This document shows, piece by piece, positions 23,477 to 34,920 of a stretch of DNA of 64,000 nt (the stretch's first letter is position 1; each line of letters starts with the position of its first letter). The notes below the pieces were generated by a model, which made no database searches, had not been told where the DNA came from, and saw only the letters and a program-made list of their open reading frames with translations. This DNA comes from Sordaria brevicollis (Eukaryota; Ascomycota; Sordariomycetes; Sordariales; Sordariaceae). The stretch is taken from contig JAUTDP010000012.1 in assembly GCA_033439795.1 (NCBI GenBank), positions 248,001 to 312,000 of the forward strand. Direction: 5' to 3'. A program made the translations under genes and the position numbers.

Positions 23477-25617
23477 ACGGGTGGTGTCATACTTCATTAC
23501 CGATCATAACCAGACATCATTATACCCCCAATTTGTATAACTACGACATGATTTCTTTATAGAATCTGGATACCACAGGCATAGAAGGCAGGCGGCTGGC
23601 GGCACGGAGTTTGCTTCACCATTAGACGGCACGGACGGCAACGATTCTGCTTTGATACAACATAGAGAGGACGAAGGGCGGGAAGAAGAACAGTAGGAGG
23701 AAAGGAAGGAATAGGTTTATGATACAATTATGGGCAAAAACATACGGCTGCATATAGGGCGCAAGGGAAGCGAATTCGTCTCTCTCCCTTGCAAGGGATA
23801 TTTGGGTTGGAAGCTTAAGCAACAGACTATGTTTGTTGCGGTAACGACTTGAACACTCTTTCTTTTCCTTTGTCATGCATTGCAAGTATGATTTTTTTAT
23901 TTGCTCTTTTTGTACATATATATAGAGATACCTGATTACTTCATTTTTCTGTCTATACCTTTCGGATACTCTTATCCTTTTTCTTCCGCCTAGTAGTTGT
24001 ACGAGTAGATAAAGCTAGGAGAGTATAGATACCTGAAGCAATTCACAAACTGCGCATGAAAATTGTTCATACTGAGTGGGCGTCGTGCAAGTCTTAATTC
24101 ACGTTGCACGCAATTCTACGAACTGTTCACGTAATACGATACGAACAAGCATTCACCACACATGTTCAACCACAACTTTCTTCACGAAAGCCTATCCATC
24201 CACAACCCTCACCAATCACAGTCACACCGGGACTCCCAACTACCAAACTGAAAATTCATCCCTCCCAAACACCTTGACTACGTCGAAGCCTCAGTCTTGA
24301 ACATCCAAAAGCCATTTCCATTATTCTACTTCCTCTCATCCACTATCACATGTACGCATTTCTCACGTGTTTACTTTGTCTTCATCTAATCAGTCACATG
24401 CCCAAAAAACAAAATGCTGTCGTGGTCGATTTCTCATCACATGTCGTTCCTTCCATCCGATGTCGTCGCTGTTCCTTGCATGAGATTATCACCGATCTTC
24501 ACCCAGGGTCAACGAAGCCAGAGGTCTTCGACTCTCATTCCATCAAATCTGGTTCCTCTCATTGGATGTCACTGCTGTTTCAAGACTAGAACTAAACTAG
24601 CATTGACCTTCGTAAGGTAGACGAAGCGGAATGTGCATTTGGCAATTTTGAATCCCATCACATGTCGTCACTCGTCCGAGTCTCCGATGTCGTCGCTTGC
24701 GGTTCCTGGCGCTAGTGCAAAGTAGTGTAGCACTGATGTTCCTCAAGGGGTCGTCGTAAAGCCAGGGTCATCTATTGGGTAGTTTTATTTGGCGGTCTGC
24801 CTATAGGCAGTCGCTTAGGATGAGACCAGGGTAGGTAGGTTATAAGAAGGCATGGAAGGGCGTTCGGATGAAATCGGAAGTAGGTCTGACTCTTATCACT
24901 TCCCTGGTTGTCACTTCCAGGTGCAATAATGACACTGGTGAGTCGAAGTTCCTGGTTGTCATTATGTTGGTAATGATATGCTGGATGAGTAGCGTAAATA
25001 AATAGAGCCAAGAAATTTTTTTCCGGCTGTTGAATGGGCATAAAATTACCACGTGTGGATGTGACTAAGTAGTCAGTCAGGAGTACAATGGCTTGTTTTG
25101 GTAGTTTAAACTTTGGGATTGTCAAGGTCACCGATGCCATCAAGATGGATTATTATGTAGCAAGTATGTGTATGGTGTAGGTAGTGTCTTCGATGATATT
25201 GGCTCTATACCTGTATTTTGTCTTTCTCTCTATTTTCTTTCTCTTGACCGGTCTAATGCTTTGCTACTGTACCTATCCAAACACCAAAGCACAACCCCGT
25301 TATGACGCCTTCCCGACCTTAACACCGCCCATGCTTAAACCACCATCGTCGTCTCATAAGGTTGACGAACGCCTATAATTTTCTTATGCAAGTCATCCAC
25401 TGCTTCTTCGTTCTTCATACCAGGGTATCTCAACTCAAACTCAAGCAAACCAACTCTTCCGTCTTTTCCTTTTCACATCCGTTCCTCCGCTTCCTGCCCT
25501 TGACATCTCAACCAGCCCCTCCCACCAGCTTCCTCTCCTCACCATCCCGCTCTCCCTTCCCATCAACTGCATCCACCTCCTCCTCACCAACTGACTTTGC
25601 GATTGCAACCGGGACTC
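23477..25617. other. Intergenic between convergent genes
   Basis: This 2.1-kb stretch separates the NADH dehydrogenase from the minus-strand lipase-like gene. Around 24430-24760 there are imperfect direct repeats built on CATCACATGTCGT and CGATGTCGTCGC. No coding frame or RNA gene is supported. Confidence 0.45.
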
Positions 25618-28600
25618 CTACACCCTCGTGCTCTCCTCCGCCACCGCCAGTTGATCACTCCTTTCCACTCCATTCACACCTTCATGTCCATCCCCTGCGT
25701 TTCCCCCACCACCAGCAAGCGCATCAATAACCTCCTTCGCCGCCTTCTTCACCTCCAAAACACCCTCCTCCACCTTCTCCCCCGCCCCTTCCACAGCTTC
25801 CACCACCTTTTGTCCAGCCTCAACCGCCTCCCCCACCACCCCTTCTCCCTCACTCTCATCAACAACAGCCCCCCTACCAATCCCCTTCCTCCGTCCCCTA
25901 ACCACCGCCTCCAACGCCTTTCCAACCGCCACCAAATCCCCCAACATACTCACATGTCCCCGATCCGTACACACCCTCCCGTCTTTAACCAGCTCGTATC
26001 CCTCCGGTAACATCGACTCCCGCGCCAACACTACACCGTCGCCGCTCGCAAACACCAAGTCATCATAAGCGTCTGTGCAAGCGATCGCGTCCCGACAGGA
26101 TACGCGCGCGGCGTGCACGGTGGGGATATCCTTGGCGTAGATTACGGACAGAGGCGGGTAGGCGTTTCGACGTTGGTGGGATGGGTTGTGCGCCAGTTCG
26201 GCGCGGAATTGCTTTGTTTCGGCGAGGGTGCGTTTGAGGTAGGCGAGGGCTTGGGAGTGGGAGGATGGGGTGCGGTTCATTTGCGCGGCTTGCTGTTGTT
26301 GTTGGGCTTCGGGGGTGTCGGACGAGGATGAGCCCATTTGGGGCGCGAGGGTACGGTCTTTGAGGACGGGGTTGGGTGAGGAAGAAGTTGGAGAGGAGGA
26401 GGAGGAGAAGGGGTTGTGGTTGTGGAGGTAGGTGGTGGCTTTGTGGGTGGTGCTGTTGGTGTTGGTGTTGTTGTCGTCGCGGTTTTTACCGCTGTTGCTG
26501 CGGCCGCGGAGAGGGAGGTTGGATAGATTGGAGAAGGAGTCGGATAAGCTGAGCAGACTGCCGAGGGCGCCGGTGTTCTTGGAGGGGTTCAGCGGTGGCA
26601 GGGCGGGTTCGCCGACGCAGGGTGAGAGACGGTATTTGAGCCAGTCGTCGACGTTGTAAAAATCTACCGGGTATTCTTCCTTGGTGTTCTTGTCGATGAA
26701 GCAGAAGCCGTCCTCGGGCAAGAAGACAAAGGTGGTGCGGAGCGAGAAGTTGACCTGTGCTGTTAAAACCTTCTCGTTGAGCAAGACTGCATCTCCGTTA
26801 CGCAGAGGGCCTAAAATGTTGATACAACGCTGGGGAACGCCGGCATACACCACGCCTGCAAATAAATCCGGGCGTTGGTTGACGGCGTGTCGTGTGATGA
26901 GACCGCCGAGACTGTGAGCTATGACCCAGGCGCCTCTTTGTTCGGCTGGTACGTGGGGTTGGTTGGATGGAAGGGTCGCGAGGAAATCGTTCAGCTTCTT
27001 CGAAAGACGGGCTGGGCTTAGTCGCCAATCGTAGCCATAATCGTGCACCCTGAGTTTGCCATTGCGGGCGTTCTCGCACTCCCGCAGCTTCCTGAAGAGT
27101 TTCCTTGAAATATCCACGGGTCCAATATTCTGTAACATCCCCGAGGCAAATATGTGCTTCTCCATGTTCTCCTCATCCTCGGGCTCCAGGCCAACCTCCA
27201 TGTTCACCTTGCGGATGTTCAAGCCTACCTTGACTGGTACCCATAGTTGGCGGTACGGAGGCTCAGCGGACCGAAGAATAGATCCTCGATATCCTCCCAT
27301 AACCACAATGTCTCCTGTTAAAGTCTCCAGGGCCGCGTCAAGAGGATGAACAAACTCCCTTGACGGCCGGTGGCTGCTTGGTCCTGGCGCTGAGCGCGTC
27401 GCATCTGTACCATGAGAATCAAGCCCAGAAGGAACCACCTTCTTCAATGGCGATGTGATACCTGCCTCCGTTAGTCTCCCGCGGCTTACGGCCATCAGTC
27501 GTGTAAATGACGTACTCTTCGGTAATTTGGGAAGGTTGAATGACGGTTCGAAGCTGTCGATTATAGCTTTTATCCTAGTGTTGACCTGCTCGCGAACATC
27601 GGCGAAACGCTCATCGTCGCCCAGCGAGGAAACCCGGGTCAAAGACTGATATAAGAGTGAATCATCAGAAGTAGAATGGCGAAGAGTCGGAGGCCTTGAG
27701 GCTCTCAGAGACGATGACCGGACGGGACCTTGAGTTGTAGCTTCTCCTGGTGTGGTAAGAGAAGGCCCAGTTTGGGCCCGGTTTGACCGTATGCCAGCTA
27801 TCGTAGCTGACTTTGGCAAATGGGGAATCGGCCAAGTAGACTCTTTGTGAGAAGAGGAAGAAGATCCGGACGAAAAGAACGATGGCGTGGGTATCGATAT
27901 GGATGGAAGAGCCTTGGACAGCTTCTTGAGGGCATTCTCTCCAGATGAAGCCGCACGAGAGGACCTTGTCTCACTCCCAAACACGCCGAACATGGAAGAT
28001 GTCTTGGCGCCATGTGGCTGGCCGACAACCATCTGCTTAGGCTCAGCCCGCCATGGTGTTGGAAGGTCAGGAAGACCTGAGTGGGATGACTGACGAAAGT
28101 GGCCACGCCTCGTAGATTTTCTCGGGCTCATGGGCGGACTGGGCTCGCCAGAAGTGTTTCCTGAAGACCGGCCTCCCCTGCCTCCATCATCCGGGAAATC
28201 GAAGAGACTAGGGAGATAGTCCATGGCAGCAGCCTTCTCAGCAGCCGGAGTGTTTGCTGAAGTCAAACGAGTGGCTCTTGCACTAATGGCCGGCTGGATG
28301 AAGGACTGAGCACCGTCTTGATCGTTGTATATCGGATCGTCCTCATTGTCGTCGGAATTCTGAGCGGTAGTGGCCGAGGGTGGTTCGTTGGGCTGGGGAT
28401 GGGCTGAGTTAAAGACCTGGGGTTCAGGAAGATCGAGTTTGAGGGGTACCGCTGAAGGCTCAGCAGCAGCAGCAGCAGAAGATGGACCAGATGGGGATAG
28501 CGGGGATGCGGTCGACGTGGAAGCCTCAAGCGTAGAAGTTTGAGATTGAGTAGGAGTGGGAGTGGGAGCTGTGCCGCCATTGATGCTGACGGGGGCAGCT

Positions 28601-28659
28601 TCCGCTTCCAATGGCGCCCCAGGCGCTGCCAGACCCATGCTCATGCTCATGTTGGCCAT
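25618..28659 (-). CDS. LCAT/PDAT-like alpha/beta-hydrolase (lipase/acyltransferase)
   Basis: A single exon encodes 1013 residues. The first 380 residues are Ser/Pro-rich and disordered. The hydrolase core runs from about 430 to 930: an oxyanion strand (IVVMGGYRGSILRS, near 452), a DWRLSPARLS segment, and the nucleophile elbow WVIAHSLGGLITRHAV with Ser near 582. The likely acid is Asp in FASGDGVVLA (about 873) and the His is in TDRGHVSMLGDL (about 905). The order and sequence resemble the lecithin:cholesterol acyltransferase/phospholipid:diacylglycerol acyltransferase family, and there is no transmembrane anchor or signal peptide. It therefore probably acts on lipids in the cytosol or at membranes, but substrate and hydrolase versus transferase activity cannot be told. 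The last 80 residues are an alpha-helical Gly/Glu/Val-rich tail. The insertion between the Ser and Asp (about 700-800) is Asn/Ser-rich and long for the family. Confidence 0.8.
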   Translation of the reverse strand: MANMSMSMGLAAPGAPLEAEAAPVSINGGTAPTPTPTQSQTSTLEASTSTASPLSPSGPSSAAAAAEPSAVPLKLDLPEPQVFNSAHPQPNEPPSATTAQNSDDNEDDPIYNDQDGAQSFIQPAISARATRLTSANTPAAEKAAAMDYLPSLFDFPDDGGRGGRSSGNTSGEPSPPMSPRKSTRRGHFRQSSHSGLPDLPTPWRAEPKQMVVGQPHGAKTSSMFGVFGSETRSSRAASSGENALKKLSKALPSISIPTPSFFSSGSSSSSHKESTWPIPHLPKSATIAGIRSNRAQTGPSLTTPGEATTQGPVRSSSLRASRPPTLRHSTSDDSLLYQSLTRVSSLGDDERFADVREQVNTRIKAIIDSFEPSFNLPKLPKSTSFTRLMAVSRGRLTEAGITSPLKKVVPSGLDSHGTDATRSAPGPSSHRPSREFVHPLDAALETLTGDIVVMGGYRGSILRSAEPPYRQLWVPVKVGLNIRKVNMEVGLEPEDEENMEKHIFASGMLQNIGPVDISRKLFRKLRECENARNGKLRVHDYGYDWRLSPARLSKKLNDFLATLPSNQPHVPAEQRGAWVIAHSLGGLITRHAVNQRPDLFAGVVYAGVPQRCINILGPLRNGDAVLLNEKVLTAQVNFSLRTTFVFLPEDGFCFIDKNTKEEYPVDFYNVDDWLKYRLSPCVGEPALPPLNPSKNTGALGSLLSLSDSFSNLSNLPLRGRSNSGKNRDDNNTNTNSTTHKATTYLHNHNPFSSSSSPTSSSPNPVLKDRTLAPQMGSSSSDTPEAQQQQQAAQMNRTPSSHSQALAYLKRTLAETKQFRAELAHNPSHQRRNAYPPLSVIYAKDIPTVHAARVSCRDAIACTDAYDDLVFASGDGVVLARESMLPEGYELVKDGRVCTDRGHVSMLGDLVAVGKALEAVVRGRRKGIGRGAVVDESEGEGVVGEAVEAGQKVVEAVEGAGEKVEEGVLEVKKAAKEVIDALAGGGGNAGDGHEGVNGVERSDQLAVAEESTRV

Positions 28660-31600
28660 GGTTGACTAGAGGTATGCACAAGGACCAAACACTTGGTCGT
28701 ACCTAACTCGTCCTATCTCGAAGAAAAAGTTGGGTGTTGGTCCGGATGTTCCGGTTTGGGTGAAAAATGCGTGGGTGAGGTTCTCGAGTTGGTGGTGGAA
28801 GGTGAGCGGTAGGTGTGATCGGGTGGTCCTGGTTAGGCTGATACAGTCTGCATTGTTTGTGTGGTGCAGCCGATTTTTATATATTGGGTTCCGCGTATAG
28901 GCAATCTAGACCGATGAGTGAAAACGAAAATATGATGAGGGAATAGACAAGGTATATGAGAGCGAGATTGCCTAGGAAAGAAAAAAGAAGAGGGCGAGAC
29001 AAGGGATCTATAGGTAAGCAACGAGGCGGACGATGAGGGAGGCTCAGTCAGATGTCAAGGGTTGTTGTTGGTGATGACAATGGTTGATACTCTGACGCCA
29101 ACAAGGGTCCATCAAAAAAAGAGTCCACTTGAGCTTGATAGCTTTTTTTTTTCAAAAAGAATCGTGATCCCCACTCTCCCCGAAGTCCCGTCATCCGGTT
29201 CACGCGAACGGTGAAAGTCGATGGTGTTCATCAATCCGCTCCGGTGAGGGAAACGCACGGAGTTTCCAATAAACCCGAAGGGACCAGAGAAAAAGACGGG
29301 ACCAACGGCGGCAGTTTGCAGGGTCTCGAATGGGGATTTGTGGGTCCAGATATGTCGCTGATCAGAGCTCTTGCCTACCGAAAGCTGCTCCCTTCCTTCG
29401 AATGGGATACCTATTGTTAACGCCTACATTTGCATGTATCTGTGGTTTAATTTTGCAGTCACTGTTCCGTCGGCCTTTTCGCGTTTAACTGGGCGGTTTC
29501 GCGGTTCGTTGTTCGACATTTCACTTCAGCCCTGGAAGTGCTTCCGTCCATGCCATTTCAGGCAATTGAATGGGCCCGGAGGCTTACACTAGTGATCACC
29601 ATGTTACCTGCAGTAAGGCACCAAGTTTGTCTGAAGTACCATTCCGCGTATGATGCTTTGAGCAAATAATAAAGCAACGCGGAATAACGCCTCGTCGACT
29701 TTGGTTTGCTCGGTACTATAGAAACCAGCGGTGGCTGTCGTTCGTGGCCGTCCCTTCGTAGACCAAGGTCAGCTTATTTCGTCTTGACGTCATGGCGCCC
29801 CAAGACGTTCGAACTGATCTCTCAAGCCGATCTCGCCGTTGACGGAGCCACGAGATGGTTCAACCGACCACGCCGTCCCAATGCCGTGGCAAGCGAGTCA
29901 ATGCCGTCCGTGTACGTAATAGATCTGAGATGCACGACAGACGGGATCGAAGAAAATCTGGGGAAGTTCCTGAGCTTCCGATTTCCCCACGGACTGACAT
30001 CCATTTTCCTTCCAACCAAGCTTTTGCAACACGTTTTCTTGGCTTTCGAGTTGCCACGCTTTCATCGAAAGTGAGACACTTTGACACTTGAATATTTTGG
30101 TGATGAACCAGGTTTGATGATTTGCACAAGGGAGGAGGCACTGCCCTGCAAGGGCACCCGACGCCCGACTGCAAAGAGCAAAAGCGGAAGGCTTCACCAA
30201 TTCAGGCCCCACCCTCCACCGAGGACAAGATAAGCTTGCCAAGGCCGCCTCAGTCCGCCTACAATGTAACACAATGTCACCACACTGAGGCTTCCACTTG
30301 ACAACCGCCTACGCTTAGCTAAGCAAGGTTTGGTGATGAGCACCATGCCAACGTCGACCATTTGTCAAGCTGAACCTGGTGAAGAGAACAAAGATGAATG
30401 GCGGCCTATACGACGGGGTCTCGGTGAGGTGAGCCTTTGGTTGACTAAGCGTCTCCCGGACCGGTCTTGTCTTTTGTCGTTCCGACATGGAGACCCCGGG
30501 ATATAAGACAATACCCTTCCTCCGAGCTTCGATCCTTTTTTCACATTATCATATTCATCCCATGAAAAGACGTTGTGACATTGATAGTGTTCAGAATGAT
30601 GGTGCTGGCCTGGTTGACAATATCACATATCAGCCATGGAAGGATGTTGTGACAATAATTGTGTTCAGAATGATGGTGTTTAAAATCCAAGCCCGGGCAG
30701 TTACAAAAAAATGTCGTCTGCTCTTGCCCATATAGGATTAGCGTTCTTGGCAATTGAATAACAAGACCCGATTGGGTTAGTAGCGTAGTGGTTAGTGCCC
30801 TCACTGGCTCGGATTGTAGACCAGAGGTCATCAGTTCGAGTCGTGTTGTGGGGGAGCTGCCCGGGTTCGCCTGGGCACTCCTCCACAGCGCAAAACAGCG
30901 AGTATCATTATCACCAGCGTTGCTTTTTTTTTCCTTTCTCTTTTTTGGTTTTTGGCTTCCTGTTTCCATCTCGCCGTTGTCGATTTCTGTTTATTTGGTG
31001 GTTTGTAGCAACTCAACCCTCAGAATGACCAAGCGTGCATATGCATATCCGTGGTAATGCACCTTCCAGCTACTTTTTCTCAGTCAGCAACCAAACTTCT
31101 CCAGATATCACTTTCATCCAATCTTACTACCTATGTCTATTGATTCTTATCTTCGCTTTTCCATTCATCCCAGCAAGGATGGTCTACCTTTTTGTTCCCC
31201 TTCTCGAGTAAGTAGTCCGGTCCAGTCCATGCGAGTCAGGAAGCCGAAGAAAGAGGACTTGTTAAGACGATGGTTCGTCCTGTGTCAAGGTACAAGCCCG
31301 AGTGAGATTCGAGGTAAGCTTCGTAAGGCAAACAACGCCCAGTTAATTTTTTCAGTTCTTTGTACGCCTAACGTGTATAATCAAACGGTGTTCGTGATAT
31401 GCCTCCTTTATTGCGAATTCTCAGATCACAAAGAACTTAAGTTTCTGGGTATACACGTTGGCTTCTCAGTCGATAATCCAAGGGTCCATGAGTGCGAAGT
31501 ACAGTGAAGGGTAGAGAACGGTGGGGCGCAAGGCATGTTGGACATGACTCGTTCGGAAGCACAACACTAACAGGATGTTAACCCAACCGGCTGACGATTG

Positions 31601-31945
31601 AATGAGGACTGTAAACAATAGCATTGTCATGAACGTTAACGAAAATAGAAATTGGGATAGGGACAAGAGAATGATGAATGGAAGAAAGATGAAGTCAAAG
31701 TCTCCTCGAAGCCTCCAAACCAAAGCTTGGCACTCGCACGTGACACAGCACGCATCCTCAGCTCCTCACCTTGACGACGTCGCTGTGCAACCACAACCAC
31801 CACTCCGCCAAGACTCCACATCCACCTCCATCACTGTACCCATTCGACATCACGACCCTTCCCGGCGCAAGTCCACCACACCCCGACCAAACTACCACAG
31901 ACATCCCAGCACTTTAGCGACAGCGGAAGCGCAAACTCATTCAAG
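28660..31945. other. Intergenic with one SINE copy
   Basis: This 3.3-kb region separates the lipase-like gene from the complex I subunit gene, which point away from each other. Apart from the SINE-like copy at 30768-30932, I see short random frames only. The Gly/Asn-free frames at 29700-30270 have no domain. Confidence 0.45.
30768..30932 (+). mobile_element. tRNA-derived SINE, copy A
   Basis: A pol III A-box-like stretch (TAGCGTAGTGGTTAGTGC) is followed about 35 nt later by a B-box (GTTCGAGTC), as in tRNA genes, but the cloverleaf does not fold well and no CCA-side acceptor stem is apparent. Downstream, 30851-30884 forms a stem-loop closed by TTCG. The block AGCGAGTATCATTATCACC then leads into a run of nine T at 30924-30932, a pol III terminator. 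The hairpin, the trailing block and the B-box all recur in the copy at 58660-58965, which shows this is a dispersed repeat and not a lone tRNA relic. Ends are approximate. Confidence 0.7.
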
Positions 31946-32645
31946 ATGGCGGGTGGTCTCGAGCATTACAGTTAGTTCATCCTCTCAAATGCGATTGCGA
32001 TTGCGATTTGGTGATGCAATTGATCGCATCGCATGGTGATTCGAAGCCCGAAATGCTAACCACCTTGTGTGATTTATAGAGCTGGCCCAGGACCCGGCGT
32101 TCGTTCGCCTGTCCAGTACGTAACAACCCTTTCCTTGCGATTGCGATACCCCACTTCCAGTTGCCCCTACGAATTCGAACGACGAAAGAGATCTCCATGT
32201 TCACTATAATGTTCCATATCTGGTACCTTTGACGAATGCAATGAATACGAATTTGGGCTGTGTTGGAGGGACCGACTTGTTACATGTGGCAGCGGCGCAA
32301 AACATAACGGAAATGGAGGAATAGCTAGACCGAGGAGGATCCGCGAGTGTCACTGACACCCTTTTGCTTCCTCACAGACATGACCAGCAACCGTTACAAG
32401 TACTTCCGATGGACTCCCCGTACCGCCGGAATCACCCTCGCCTACACGATTGTCGTCCCCGCCATTGTTGGCTATATCGCTTACCAGACTGACGTGAGTG
32501 CTATCCATTTATGGCATGGACCTCACGGCATCCTGCACATAACCACGATGTTTTGGGGAACAGGAATTGCTTACAAAACACAAACATATAGGGCAAGTAC
32601 GACTTCCGCGCCAAGCGGAGGGGTGATGACATGCGCGAGTTCTAA
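31946..32645 (+). CDS. Complex I accessory subunit, B15/NDUFB4-like
   Basis: Four small exons (31946-31970, 32080-32115, 32378-32493, 32592-32645) join in phase to 76 residues. The protein starts MAGGLEHYKLAQDPAFVRLS, continues with NRYKYFRWTPRTAGITLAY, has one transmembrane segment (ITLAYTIVVPAIVGYIAY, about 39-56), and ends GKYDFRAKRRGDDMREF. The YKYFRWTPRTA signature and single membrane span match the fungal counterpart of the B15 subunit of mitochondrial NADH:ubiquinone oxidoreductase, a single-span accessory subunit of the membrane arm. Introns have strong signals (GTTAGT with branch GCTAAC; GTACGT; GTGAGT). No single open frame covers the gene, so it is easily missed by ORF calling. It converges on SAP18. 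Confidence 0.78.
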
Positions 32646-33237
32646 GGAGATGGAGCTTGGCGGTATCGTGGGGAAGGGGGAGTTGTGACGATGTTCATAC
32701 ATGAGGTAGGCCGGCTGCTCATAGAGGGAAACACGGAACCTGGGGAACACAGAACCCATAAAGGCTAGACTTGCGGCCCATGAAACACATCATTAGAACC
32801 CCTCTCTTGGACTCATTGAGGTTTTGCGCGTGTATACTGGGTACAAGTGGCGGACTAGAAGCATATATCCTCCGACTGTTGAAACGCCCCTGCCTAGAGA
32901 TAGCTGTTACTCTGCGCCGTATGCGTCCTGGTAATAATCGCTTTTGATCGAAAGCTCGCTTTCTCTGGTGTTTCCATGAGCCCCCTCCTCTGATGGCGGG
33001 ATTGGCTCTTACACAATATCTTGATTTCCGAAACCTCCCAATAGCTCGCTTCCCTGTTTCCTGGTGTGATATCGAGATGTCCGTCCTCGTAGGCAGCGGT
33101 GTGCTTCAATGCCCGTCAGTGGGAGAGCTCCATCCAACATGATACTGTCTCAGTATCCAACATATTTCACCCTGATACCGGCGTCATTCAATGGGTTGTC
33201 GTATGAAATCCTGTTCCTGTTGCTGAAACTCCATACC
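32646..33237. other. Intergenic, convergent 3' ends
   Basis: This 590-bp stretch holds the 3' untranslated regions of the complex I subunit and SAP18 genes. Nothing else is visible. Confidence 0.5.
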
Positions 33238-34111
33238 TCAAAATCCCCTCCTCCAGTCACCCGTTGGCATATTCCCCGTTTCTCTCTGGCGATTATTCCG
33301 TCCACCACCCCTATGCTCTCTCCGTCCACCCCAATCATAAAAATTCGATTCATACCGTCCCCCTCCACCACCATTCCCACCACGATTGTACCCCCTCGCC
33401 TGCTGTGGCTCGTCACCAAACCGATCCCTTCCATACCGATCCCCATCCCTCCCCCTCGGCCCCGGCGGCGGCGGACTAGCAGCCGTACTCCTCCCCTCTC
33501 CAATCCCCGACCCTCTCCCAGTCCTCGCCGCACTAACCGGCTCCACCGCCCCATCCAAATCATTCGGCGGCAGAATCGCACAGCTGATAAAATCGCCCGG
33601 CATAAATTTGGCATCACCCAGCGTCTTGTGCGCGTCCTCATAACAGGGGTCATCATCACTGAGGCCAGCATCGGAATCAGCACCCGGAAGCCCCGCGCCG
33701 ATGACCACGCTACCGAGATCCTTGGAGACGTGGCGCGATGAGTCCTTGCGCGTGTCGACGTAGATTAATCGGAAGACGAGACGCGTGCCAATGGCGGGAT
33801 GCGGGAGGAGGGAGTCATGATTGGTTAGGTGGTGCTCGTTGGCGAGGTCGAGACTTAGTTCGTCGAGGGTGGTGGTGCGCCAGGCGGGGATTTCGACGTA
33901 GAGGGGGAGGTGGGAGGCGGAGGTGAATTCGTTCATTCTGTTGGCATGTGTTAGTCCCCGGTCCTAGGTATATGGGAAGTGATGAAATGATGATGGGGGG
34001 CGGTAGTTACCGATGGAATGCGCCAGTGCGGTAGTAGAGCCTGACGATGAATGGCGGTTCTCTGCTCTTGATAGAGGGAGCGATTGGCTCCTCGGAATGA
34101 TCTCGGTCCAT
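33238..34111 (-). CDS. sap18: SAP18 (Sin3-associated polypeptide) with RGG tail
   Basis: Exons are 34011-34111 and 33238-33937 (intron with branch ACTAAC, acceptor ACAG), giving 266 residues. The core (about 19-145) starts PFIVRLYYRTGAFHRMNEF and continues through WRTTTLDELSLDLA, the matching ends of the ubiquitin-like Sap18 fold. It then runs through TRLVFRLIYVDTRK and a DLGSVVIG strand to KFMPGDFISCAILPP. In other organisms SAP18 is a subunit of the Sin3-Rpd3 histone deacetylase complex and of the ASAP/PSAP complexes on spliced mRNA. Here the core is followed by about 100 residues rich in Gly, Arg and Asp (RGRDGDRYGRDRF, GGGRNNRQR), which resembles RNA-binding RGG regions and would fit an RNA link. 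It is divergent from the splicing gene PRP18, about 810 bp apart. Confidence 0.88.
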
Positions 34112-34920
34112 GACGGAGTATATTTGATGATTAATGTGATGTTAAGGTTAAGTCTGATCGTTGAGCGATGCCCGATGTGCACAGTGCACTAGTTCGTGAG
34201 TGTTGTCTGAAGGCAAAGATGAGGTCGTGATGAAGATGAGGAATTGATTATGACATGTTCAAGGTTGAGCTTGCAGCTACCTCTATGCTAAGACGCGACG
34301 CGATTTGTCGATTAGAGTACAGAAAAATAACCTTGTGCTCCCGAACTTCATCTCATGATTTTCGAGGGTCATGTGAAGTGCAAATGCGGCTCACAATGAA
34401 CTGCTGGGGAGGGTGCGGGAGGGGAGCTCTAGCTTCCGCCATCAAAGAGCGCCCGTCCCGACCCGTGGACGTCGGACAAGTGGGGGGCGTCACCCTGTGT
34501 GTCCGCCGGGCCGGTTCTTTGATGGCCGCGAATCGGCAGGGCAGGCACAGCAGTTCACGAGTTCACATGCCCGCTGGGGCTGAATGAAAGAAGTCGCTGG
34601 CAGGAGCTGACTGGTTCCTTGCGTCGCTAGCGTGTAGCGGCTCAAGGCCGGTTCCACGGTCCCACTGCTCCGAAAAGTTTAGTGGAGTCGCACCCGCAAC
34701 CTCCAGTGCAACGTCCGCCCGTAACTTGAAGCTTCTTTGCCTCGAGCATCTCACGACAACATCACGACATCAACTCTTTGGAAGCTCAACACCACGATAT
34801 CGCCACGAAGCCTCAACCGCGAATTCACAACAATTGGACACACCAACCTAAAACGACCAGAACACAAGACACAACTATTACATAAAGAGAGAGGGAGCCA
34901 TCCCAACAACACACGCGACA
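34112..34920. promoter_or_regulatory. Divergent promoter region, SAP18 and PRP18
   Basis: This 809-bp region must hold both promoters. The stretch before PRP18 (34740-34920) is A/C-rich with ACAACA and CATCAC words, a typical Neurospora leader. No clear consensus operator was identified. Confidence 0.5.

Noticed and set aside
21959..23497. 512-codon frame antisense to the NADH dehydrogenase
   Set aside because: It is the mirror of strong third-position C bias in the sense gene, giving a Gly/Leu/Glu/Val/Asp-rich chain with no domain.
30768..30850. Functional tRNA gene
   Set aside because: The A- and B-boxes are present, but acceptor, anticodon and T stems do not pair properly, and the downstream hairpin is shared with a second dispersed copy.
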